Source: Dichetophora obliterata (taxonomy: Eukaryota; Arthropoda; Insecta; Diptera; Sciomyzidae). From it: a stretch of 64,000 nt of DNA. The translations under genes and the position numbers were made by a program. The DNA is taken from NCBI GenBank assembly GCA_963920525.1, contig OY986438.1, positions 99,683,349 through 99,747,348 on the forward strand, in the 5' to 3' direction. Positions 43,471-52,894 of this stretch are shown here, one piece after another; within the stretch, counting starts at the first letter, position 1, and every line of letters begins with the position of its first letter. The notes beneath the pieces are model-generated. The model was given only the letters and a program-made list of their open reading frames with translations. It was not told where the DNA came from and searched no databases.

Positions 43471-45182
43471 GGACAGAAGGAAACATTTTGGAATAATTTA
43501 AATTGATATAACTTCTTGTACCTAATTGCATTTAAACCATGTAAAGATATACCTAGTCATGCTTTATAAAAGCAACCATTATTTCTTATATTTTCATATT
43601 ACCATATGAAAGATCCTTTAAAGAATGATCTCTAATATTGAAATTGGAAGAACTTTTAAAAATAATGAAATTTTAATATTTTTTATATATTTTTATATTT
43701 TTTTTATTTTAAACTAAAATAAAAAATTTGTTTATTCACATTCATGTTTCTTTGAAGAAATTTTGGTGAACTTTTTTTGCACCACCATTTGTACTGCCCC
43801 CCAGATGAAATTAGCTTCCGACGCGCTTGTGTGGGATTAAATTTGAAGAAACTTTTCAAAAAACATTCAGCTATTCACCGCAAGGTTTTTAGTTTGTACA
43901 CACAGTTCTTACAAATGTGGCGCCATCTATCTGTGAATTTAACGCACAGATCAAAACTAATGAAATAATTGTGCTGACCAGATGCGCATATGTTTTATTA
44001 TATCGCCATATAGCTGAAACTGATTACATGAAAATATTAACTTTTACAGCATTCTTATTCACAGTCATCTTTTCGATAAAATTGTGATATATAAACAACA
44101 TTTAAAGTACCATTGATAAAGAACTTAGTGACAACGGTGACACAATAGAGAAAAAATAGAGCCATCACAACAAAACAAATTCACCAGGAGGGGGGGAAAA
44201 AAAACTAAGTAGATTTTACTATAAGGAAGATTTTATATAATCCAAAATGTTCGTAATTACTTTAGACACACAACAGCATTGTTAGAGATTAATGGGGACG
44301 TTCAAACTATACAGGGAATTTTAACACAAAAACTAAATTTTATTAATAGTCTGGAATGAAAAATAGATTTTTAGCCATAACTTTTGATTGGATAGAGTTA
44401 TTGGGGTAATTTTTTCACAGAAATTATTTTTGAGACTTGACTTTTTTGTAAAAAATATAAAAGCAACATTTTGGAAAAAAAAAATTGCAAAAAAAATCAA
44501 AAGGGTACCCTTGTTGTTTTGATGACAAAAACAGTAAAATAATTTTTGCGCTTAGCTGGAAGAAGTTTTGCAAATAAATGCTAAGTCATATGAAAAGTAG
44601 CCAGATGTGAAATTTTTAATTGATTTCATTTTTACAAAAACAACAATTTTTGAGTCATTTTTTGAGTAAAAAGTCAATAATTTGGACCTTTTTTGACATA
44701 ATCATAAAACATATATACACTGACTTAACGGTACAGTTTAACCTATTTTTGTGAAGTAATTTTATTGAACTTTTGAACAAAAAAAATTTGAATGAAATAT
44801 ATTACTGGACAGCGGAGAAATTTGCATCGAAAGACCAAACTTTGATTTTCATGTCGTTTTTTCTCATTCTTAGGCAACGATGTTTTATGAAAAAGTCGTT
44901 GTACCGAAAATTTCTCCAATTTTGAAGATAAAATAACAAAATAACAAAAATTTTTTAAAATTAAATACACAAAAAACTCCGATACTAAAAAGTTTTATAA
45001 TAACAAAACTACCGTTAGTTGAAAAATTTCAGAGGGGGCGTGGCAAAAACTAAGTATGTAACATTTTAAGTAGGGATAAACTTAATATGTGTACCTAGTT
45101 TGAGCAAAATCCGTTGAGCCGTTTAGATTTGTATAAAGGCCAAACAAACAAACAAACAGAAAATGAGTTTTATTACTATAGA

Positions 45183-45460
45183 TTTTGCGAAATCAGAGAT
45201 TGTCGGTTGACTACACTCCCATTGATATAAGACGTAAACTTGTAATTCTGCTAATTGTTCCCATCATATCGTATTCTGAGCTAGTGCATTGTAAGTTAGA
45301 TACACGGTCCCAGCTTAAATTACAAATCGCCCAGAATCATGCTACACGTCATGTCTGTGGATTACGTAGGTTCGATCATTTAGCTGAATTAAAAAATTGT
45401 ATACTTGGGTGTGACATAATAACTTTCTCCAATATCAGAAATTGCATATTTTTCTAATAT
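45183..45460 (+). pseudogene. LINE C: C-terminal region
   Basis: Continuation of LINE C. LRNQRLSVDYTPIDIRRKLVILLIVPIISYSELVHCKLD, then LKLQIAQNHATRHVCGLRRFDHLAE, match the post-thumb region of Jockey-like ORF2 ('...P...Y...VF......K.....N...RYI..L...DH'). The frame then decays. It joins directly to the residue string ending at 41214 once the insertion is removed. Confidence 0.8.
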
Positions 45461-45848
45461 CAGAAAAACTACTATTTAGTAGATCACATAAAAGTTAAGT
45501 GCTAATTTTGCCAATTTTTAGCTATCTCAACTCCACAAGACTATTTTTTATTAACGCCGTTCGAATTTGAAATTCATTACTTAGTCAATTAAAATCGATT
45601 CAGTCGAAAACGCTTTTTAAACATTCAATACTGAGGCATTTTTCATCTCCTAATTCATAATAAAAGGGTCAGTTTTTTCATTTCTTTCTGATGCTCTATC
45701 TCAATATCTCTCTCTTCATCCTACTTCCCAGTGGCAAATGGGCAATACACTTTATAGATGAAAGGCAAAACACTTGTAGGCGGTAATGTTCACATGATTG
45801 TATCCACTTTCAACTTACTTTTAGAAGACAATGGCCGATTTGTATGGT

Positions 45849-46150
45849 GACGGGCTACATTTTCGATTAAAAACTATGCCAACGAGTAGTCAAGCTTCCT
45901 ACAATCTCGCTTCAAAAATGAGCGATTTTTAGGGAAACCGGCTCATTTTCGCTTAAACCTCTTCTTTAATCGCAAGCAGATCGGCTACTTTTCCCATTAA
46001 AAAGTGTGCTAACGAGTAGCCGAGCTTCCTACAACCTCGCTTCGAAAGTGTGCGAACAGTAAGCAAATCATTTACTTTTACCATTACCAAAGTGTACTAA
46101 CGAGAAGTCGAGCTTCTAAAGTTTGCGAATGGTGTGCAATTCGGTTACTT
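45849..46150 (+). repeat. Three degenerate tandem copies of a roughly 100-120 bp unit
   Basis: Units start near 45849, 45969 and 46069. Shared order of words: (GG)CTAC.TTT..CATTA, then GTG..CTAACGAGTAG.CGAGCTTC, CTACAA.CTCGCTTC and AAAGTGTGCGAA. The first unit is longer by about 20 bases with an extra CGGCTCATTTTCGCTTAAACC stretch. Divergence between units is substantial. No coding frame follows the repeat period. Confidence 0.7.
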
Positions 46151-46267
46151 TTTTATTACAAACAGCATTTTATTTCAATTAATTAAAAATAATTTGTACA
46201 AAAATTTTATTGAAATCAGCAATTAAAGAACAAAATAATTAAAAAGAAATAAATTCAAAAATAATAT

Positions 46268-46467
46268 AAAATTTCAAAAGTATATTCAGTTAAGTTATTC
46301 AGTTAAGCTAATTTTTTATTTTGTAGCAATTAGTTGTTAGCATTTGCTTGGTTTTTTTTTCATCATACTTTTGTTTAAATAGCCTATTTTTGTGAAGTTT
46401 GAAGGCTTGACGAATGTCTGCGAGAAACGTTTTTCTGCATACTCTTCGCGTTTAACTGCTTTTGTAG
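46268..46467 (+). repeat. Left copy of about 200 bp direct repeat flanking the truncated LINE E
   Basis: From AAATTTCAAAAGTA to TTTAACTGCTTTTGTAGG. It corresponds to 47772-47982 over its whole length with few substitutions and small indels, in the same orientation. The LINE E 3' end abuts it exactly. Confidence 0.85.
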
Positions 46468-47771
46468 GTTAGGTTAGGTTAATCCGGATGCCTTCGTGAA
46501 GGCTCACATAGACCAATTCTGGTCCTTAGTGGTACCGGTAGCGAACAAAAGGAACCTTTGTGTTTATTTGAAGTCTTTAAAGATTTGCGTTGAATTCGTA
46601 AACCTTAGGAGGGATTCCAGAGATACTTTGGTTACATCTTTAAGCGGTATTTTAGTCTCGATCTAAGTAGGGCGGGGCATGTGCATAGTAGGTGCTCCAG
46701 GGTCTCTACTGTGCCCGGTTCCTTGCACTTCCTGCAGTTGTCATCCGTGGTGATGCCAAGCTTCCTCGCGTGGGCTGCCGTCATGCAGTGACCAGTGAGC
46801 ATGCCCACTAGTGTCCTGCAATCTTTGCGCGGGCGTGCCAAGATGAACAGAGTTCGTTTTTCGCATTGTGCATTGCGCATGATTTTCGAGATTTTCCACG
46901 ATGTCGTATCTCTCCATCTACGATTCACTGCTTGTGTGGCGCTTGTTTCGAGGTTCCTGTACAACTCTTTTAGCGGAGTAAGTACATGTTCTGCGAGTTC
47001 TGATTCCAGCCCGGCGCCTTCCTTTGCTAAACCATCTGCCATTTCGTTTCCCTCAATGCCCTGGTGGCTAGGGATCCAGTAGATGCGCACTCTCTTCGAA
47101 GCGCACTTTCGGACTTGATGCTAGCGGAGCGCATGAATTTGATCGCCGCTTGACTGTCAACGAAAATGTTGATGTAAGAGTGTTGTGTGTCCATGCTGAG
47201 GGCTATCTCAGCAGCCTTCCTTATGGCAAATATTTCCGCCTGGAGGATACTGCAGTGGTTCGGCAGTTTATATGGCTGCCTTATATTAGGCTCTGCAGAA
47301 TACACAGCCGCACCTACCCCCGTAGGCATTTTGGAGCCGTCTGTAAATATGTTGACCGCCTGCTGTGCTTGTTCTATACCTTTGCACCAGTCATTTAGTC
47401 CCAGAAGAGTTCGTGCTTTGGAATTGACTATCGTGCGAGGTACTATGTAGTTTGTGCTATTAGTAGATCCTTTCCGATTGTTCAATGTCCAAAATTTTGA
47501 ATGCGCATGTTGCCTGCCGCCGTAAGACGTTGTGCCGTTTTTCCGGCTATTACTTTTGCGTGTATGTCCAGGGGGTCCATACTTAGAATGGTTTCAAGCG
47601 CTTTAGTTGGAGTTGACTTCAGTGCCCCCGTGATGCATAGCGCTGCCTGCCGCTGAGTTTTCTCCAAGTGCCTGAGGAATGTTGATTTGTTCACAGCCGG
47701 CTACCACACAATAATCCCATAGAGTAGAATAGGACGCACTACCGTTACATAGATCCAGTGCATCAGAAATC
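46467..47771 (-). mobile_element. LINE E, 5'-truncated copy (RNase H to 3' end)
   Basis: Minus-strand copy starting near codon region NKSTFLRHLEKTQRQAALCI (47694) and running through the RNase H domain. The domain is split between two frames (47485-47027 and 47090-46632) around the start of its last segment. Motifs present are FTDGSKM, LQAEIFAIRKAAE, IFVDSQAAI, then a 1-2 base indel with loss of about 20 codons, and WIPSHQGIEGNEMADGLAKEG. The C-terminal CRKCKEPGTVETLEHLLCTC gives a CCHC-like knuckle that the plus-strand copy has lost in part. It ends in AACCTAACCTAACC (GGTTAGGTTAGGTT on the plus strand at about 46466-46480). Direct repeats of about 200 bp flank it on both sides. Confidence 0.85.
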
Positions 47772-47982
47772 AAAAATTTCAAAAGTAGGAATATTTAGTT
47801 AAGTAAAGGTATTCAGTTAAGCTTATTTTTTATTTTGTAGCAATTAGTTGTTAGCATTTTCTTCGTTTTTTTTTCATCATATTTTTGTTTAAATAGCCTA
47901 TTTTTTGCAGTTTGAAGGCTTGACGAATGTCTGCGAGAAACGTTTTTCTACATACTCTTCGCGTTTAACTGCTTCTGTAAGG
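47772..47982 (+). repeat. Right copy of about 200 bp direct repeat flanking the truncated LINE E
   Basis: From AAAAATTTCAAAAGTA to TTTAACTGCTTCTGTAAGG. Shared internal words with the left copy include TATTCAGTTAAGCT.ATTTTT, GTAGCAATTAGTTGTTAGC, AAATAGCCTATTTTT and GGCTTGACGAATGTCTGCGA. A short insertion near 47790-47808 is the main length difference. Confidence 0.85.
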
Positions 47983-47984
47983 CA

Positions 47985-50085
47985 AATGTGAAAAAATTTA
48001 CATTAGATTACAAGATGATCACTTGAATTTCATCTAGTACCAAAAATAGCTGCATTTAAACCTTTGAGGTTTTTAAAAGGCTTCTTGCCCTGCACGCCGT
48101 CATAGTTGTAAAGAGTTATGATTTTTTTTTTCCAATTATGAGGTTAAAATTTTGAATGATGCCATCTGGTCGAAGGATTTTGGTCGGCGTGGTAGCCTAA
48201 AATAAATTTAAAATAAATTTTTGTATGCCCAAGTTCAAATATATTCCTGGCGCCACTGTTCTTATCACGGGTGCTTCCACACGTGCTTTCAAGGAACATT
48301 GGAACATCTAATTTTTCACTTTTTAGCAGTCTTAACAATCCTTGCATAAACCATCGTGGTGGACGATGCTTTAAGTCAGTGTCGGGCAGCTTTGCACACC
48401 TATATTTTCTCATCTTGAGTATGTATTAATAATCGCTTTAAAGCTCACACTGAAAACAAAGTAGTGCTAAAGCGCTTTTTGCAGAAATCTTACTAGCGTT
48501 ATGGGATATTTTTTTGCTCGGATTTGTATTGCGAAATTAAATTAATAAGTAGTGGACGGAATGTCAAAAGGAAAAAGACCTACAGACAGATAATGTGAAA
48601 TATAGATAAGCAGACGGAAATGTAAAAAGGGCTGCTAGTAGTAAAAAACAAATATGTTTTTTTTATTGTGCTTATGTTGCTTATTGTGTTTTGCCAAGGC
48701 TAAACTGACAGCGTAAGATGCTTTCATTATACGTATTTAGAACTGATCACTGTATGATTTGATTTGCGGACATACCACTTTTAAATAATTAATTAATTTC
48801 TCCATCGCATACCCCACAACTACCTTATATTGACCATGCAAATTTTCGTAATGCCTTGTTATGCATAATTTTTTAATTTTTCCTCTTTGATGCCACGTCA
48901 TACCGTTATTATCTTAAAATAAAAAATTGTTCATACATTCTTCCAAAAATTTTGCATACATAAAATTTTATACAGTGTAATATTACGTTTTATCTGTGTC
49001 GATGAGCAATAACAGCTTAAGTTTTATTTCAAAGTTTCCAGAAATCTTGCTTTAAAGTTTTCAATCGCCATATAAGTTATATGAAAGGGTCTTTTGAATT
49101 TGCGTCATATTTTTGGCTAAGGTCATGCTAGAAGTTCTAGATTTTGTGTGTTCATAATGATATATACGTGGAACACAACTATATCAATAACTCAGTTCTG
49201 TCTTAATTCGGCTTAAGCTATTATTGCTTATCGACACAGATATAATATAATATATTCAAGGAACACGCAAGCGCAGATCTTATCTGCTTGACATTCGCTT
49301 GAGCACTGAAGCTTTGATCGGTCTGTAGGTATGATGAATACATATTTTACTGCACAAACACAATCTCAAGTGTGCAAAGCTGCCCGACACTGCTTTAAGT
49401 ACAACTTCTTCAACTTTTTTTAAACATCTTTGGTTTTTTAATGTTTTTTCATCTGTTAAAGCAACATCATAACTTTGCGTTGCTTCAGTATTGCATTCAG
49501 GTATTTCATCAGCCACCACATTATTTTTTAATTTACACAAACTGTTTTCTCTTTTTTATTAATCGGCGCACATTTCTTTCACTGCACCCTCTGTTTGCCA
49601 TACCTACTTTTAAACTTAATATTTTTATTTTAAAGAAGTCCTTTTATATAATTTTTTGATAAATATTTAATAAGATTCTTATTCGCTCTTCGATGTGCAA
49701 CTGAATTTTACATGACAACAAAGTATTTTGTTTGTCTTGTTGGAAAAACCACCGACATGTATCGAAAAAATTCGAAGAATTTTCCAAACTAAAAAGTGAA
49801 CAAAAAGAAAAATAACAAAATCACCTAAATACGACTTCGTATTCAAATTCATACCTTAATGACACAAGACAAGCTGCATTTTCGATTACAAAGTATCTTC
49901 TACGAGCTTCATTCTCCCATATACAACTTCAAGTACAAATTCATAGATGAATAACTTAACACAAGTGTACTGCCTTTCATATATGAAATATCTCAGTACT
50001 TCGTAAATTTGCCGCTTGGTTTTTACATTCTTTTTTCTTTTCTCTTTTGCTTAATAATTAATTCCATCAAATTTGTTAATCATTT
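47985..50085. other. Unassigned; inverted pair of a short coding-like motif
   Basis: The minus strand at 48413-48144 has an 89-codon frame starting RKYRCAKLPDTDLKHRPPRW, with no domain I can name. About 1 kb away, on the plus strand at 49369-49400, the words KCAKLPDT recur, so a 30-base inverted repeat lies at 48370-48400 and 49371-49400. No other gene signal. The stretch 48.5-49.3 kb shows nothing. Confidence 0.35.
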
Positions 50086-50222
50086 ATTTATTTATTTATT
50101 TATTTTAATTTTAAGTTTAGGATAAGTTTAAATTCTAATTCAATTATTGTTATCAAAAGTCTTTGTCATTGATCTTTGTACTTTAAAAAAACTGAGTTCT
50201 TAGTGTACTAACACAATAAAGG
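50086..50222 (-). pseudogene. LINE 3' tail remnant
   Basis: TTTATTTATTTATTTATTT at about 50087 is followed by AT-rich sequence and ACAATAAAGGC, the same arrangement as the 3' end of LINE B (TTTATTTATTTATTTT then CAATAAAGC). It looks like a very short 5'-truncated, dead-on-arrival insertion on the minus strand. No coding sequence. Confidence 0.4.
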
Positions 50223-50240
50223 CATAATATATATATATTA

Positions 50241-52132
50241 GGGCGTTTCACAAAAGACGTTTTTTCTGATTTTTCCAACTCTTGAAGCAGAATATTGAAG
50301 TTTGTGATTTAAGAGAATTTTGAAATTTTTTTTGGATTTTTTGAAGATGGGTACGGGGTCGCTGAAATCGATTTTATCAAAAAAATGAGGTTATGGAGAA
50401 AAATTTTTAATATTAATTTTTGCTGGTGCTTTTTCTTCATAAATCTAAACAATTCTCTTCTTAATGATCCGATCCCACGACAAAAAAGTGATTGATGTGA
50501 AAAATTATTATATTAAGGACCACTTTGATAGTCTTAAAAGTACAAAATTATGTTTTTATAGATTTCAAACCTCAATAACTTTAAAAGTTTTCAACATTTT
50601 TTCAAGATGAAAAATGCGTTAGAAAGGTCTTTAAATTACCTTTCATTCGGTATATAGGTTTCTTTTCACTTGCGGGAGAAATATAAGAAAAAAATTTTAA
50701 GTTTGAGAAAATTTTTTTTTATTTTTCAAATTTTATAAAAATTAAAAGAATTTCATTAAGTTTCGTTCTTGGTTAAGTAAAAAAAAAAACATTTAATATA
50801 CATTGTTTTAATAAAAATATCAAAAATTCAATTCATCAATATATTTTTATTTCCATACAAAATCAAAAGATATTAAAAAAACAAATTCATGTTATTTAAT
50901 GAACAAATTAAAATTAAAAATTAAATTTGTATCTAAAATCACAATATATAAAACATTAAATGTGGAAGAAAACATGCATCAACAAAAAATTCCATTTTTA
51001 TTTTATACAAAATCGAGAAAAGTATGGTTACAGTTTTACGCCGCAAAAAATGCAATACTAAAAGACAAAGCTCCCTAAAAATACAACACAACACGTCGAA
51101 TGTGTAAATGTCATTGGCGATTGCTTATTCATTTTCTTTTTCCTATTCTATAAAAAAAATAAAATACAAGTGTCAGAAGTATTAAGTCTTGAATTGTATT
51201 TCTTATTAAATAAATAAAATTGCAGATTCAGCTGCTTGAAATACGGTTTCTTTAATTAAAACAACCAAGTGAACGAAGTATAAAGAAAATAATCAAAGAA
51301 TGGGTAAAAATGTCATTGAAAAAGCTCTTAAGAAACTGTAACTTTAGAAAACTGTAACCATACTTTTCTCGATTTTGTATAAAATAAAAATGGAATTTTT
51401 TGTTGATACATGTTTTCTTCCACATTTAATGTTTTATATATTGTGATTTTAGATACAAATTTAATTTTTAATTTTAATTTGTTCATTAAATAACATGAAT
51501 TTGTTTTTTTAATATCTTTTGATTTTGTATGGAAATAAAAATATATTGATGAATTGAATTTTTGATATTTTTATTAAAACAATGTATATTAAATGTTTTT
51601 TTTTACTTAACCAAGAACGAAACTTAATGAAATTCTTTTAATTTTTATAAAATTTGAAAAATAAAAAAAAAAATTTTCTCAAACTTAAATTGTTTTCTTA
51701 TATTTCTCCCGCAAGTGAAAAGAAACCTATATACCAAATGAAAGGTAATTTAAAGACCTTTCTAACGCATTTTTCATCTTGAAAAAATGTTGAAAACTTT
51801 TAAAGTTATTAAGGTTTGAAATCTATAAAAACATAATTTTGTACTTTTAAGACTATCAAAGTGGTCCTTAATATAATAATTTTTCACATCAATCATTTTT
51901 TTGTCGTGGGATCGGATCATTAAGAAGAGAATTGTTTAGTTTTATGAAGAAAAAGCACCAGCAAAAATTAATATTAAAAATTTTTCTCCATAACCTCATT
52001 TTTTTGATAAAATCGATTTCAGCGACCACGTACCCATCTTCAAAAAATCCAAAAAAATTTTCGAAATTCTCTTAAATCACAAACTTTAATATTCCGCTTC
52101 AAGAGTTGGAAATTTTTTTTTTTGAAACGCCC
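50241..52132. mobile_element. 1.9 kb palindromic transposon with about 790 bp near-identical arms
   Basis: GGGCGTTTCACAAAAGACG opens the element and GAAACGCCC closes it, with TTA on each side (50238-50240, 52133-52135). The left arm (50241 to about 51036) and right arm (about 51348-52132) are inverted copies that differ at only scattered positions. Long identical blocks include the GATCGGATCATTAAGAAGAG region and the AACTGTAACCATACTTTTCT inner edge. The loop of about 311 bases (51037-51347) has no ORF of note. The TTA duplication suggests PIF/Harbinger-type mobilisation. The element carries no transposase and must be mobilised in trans. Low arm divergence points to recent origin or ongoing arm-to-arm correction. 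Confidence 0.85.
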
Positions 52133-52894
52133 TTATATATACATATATATATATTAGAGTGGTCCATAAATGGCTTTTTTTGGAATTTCCAAGATGGATT
52201 GTTTTAGATCGGCTCCAAATGTCAAAAAAAAAATTTTCGAATTTTTTCAGATTTTTAAATTGACTCTCTAGTCATCCTGTACGTTGATCTTTCTGTATTC
52301 TGTTCAAATTACGATTACGGCCAAACGGATACAGCTAGATAGATAAAATTTGGTACAGACAATATTTAGAGTCATAGTCTGACTGGGGGATGGGCACAAT
52401 CGAATAATGATTTCTCCTATCTCCCATATAAGCATTTTTAAACATTGTATGGGAGGTAGGCGTTAAAAATAATCACTTAGGCTCATTTTTCGTCCCAAAC
52501 AGCTTAATTATATTTAAGTTATCTGTACCAAATTTAATGCACCTAGCTTTATCCGTTTGACCGTAATCGTTATTTCAACATACTACAGAAAAACGGACGA
52601 ACAGGGTGACTCAGGGCTCAACATATTCAATAAGCAGATGGTCAGGCAGAGGAACAAATATAAGAATACGGCTTAAGTGACGCTGATCCTTCCCTGCGTT
52701 ACAAACTTATGGACAAATCGAAAACACCCTGAGCCCTCAGTCATCCTGTTGGTAATTAATTTTTTTAAATTGAAGTCAGGCTGTAGCGAATATTTAGTAA
52801 ATGAATAGTGCACACAATTCAATCTTTAAAGTATTATTTCTTTTATTAGTATTAGTTCAAAGTATAACAGGAAGTCGATCATTCAAAATAAATA

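Larger units (their letters stand above)
42089..43827 (+). mobile_element. hAT transposon, ZMYM1-like, parent of the MITE at 6.5 kb
   Basis: The left end carries CATTGACGTCGGAAGCGGGG and the right end GCTTCCGACGC. The flanking octamers CGTGTGGG (42081-42088) and TGTGTGGG (43828-43835) fit an 8-bp hAT duplication with one change. The plus strand has transposase pieces at 42604-42880 and 43023-43470. The G-rich block next to the left end (GGGGGAAAGGGGGCAGTCGCCCCCC) and the GTACTGCCCCCCAG block at the right are retained in the MITE at 6488-6750. Confidence 0.85.
41215..45182. mobile_element. 4 kb composite insertion splitting LINE C
   Basis: LINE C protein stops at about 41214 and resumes at 45183 with LRNQRLSVDYTPIDIRRK. 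The insertion opens with CCCGGTGTTACTCGAGAGTC, a motif whose inverse occurs at about 39660-39683. It ends with CAAACAAACAAACAAACAG followed by AAAATGAGTTTTATTACTATAG, a 3' end style I have seen in insect interspersed repeats but cannot classify. Inside are a pair of direct repeats (about 41595-41750 and 44755-44915) and the hAT element at 42089-43827. The class of the outer element is unknown, and no coding sequence of its own was recognised. Confidence 0.5.

Noticed and set aside
41215..45182. Helitron identity for the 4 kb insertion
   Set aside because: No 5' TC, no CTRR end with a hairpin, and no Rep/helicase coding sequence was seen.
46460..46490. GGTTAGGTTAGGTTAA as a telomere-like repeat
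   Set aside because: It is the 3' tail of LINE E; the plus-strand copy ends in the same kind of sequence at about 39285.
50086..50110. (TTTA)n as an independent microsatellite
   Set aside because: It matches the layout of the LINE B 3' tail, so a LINE remnant is the simpler reading.
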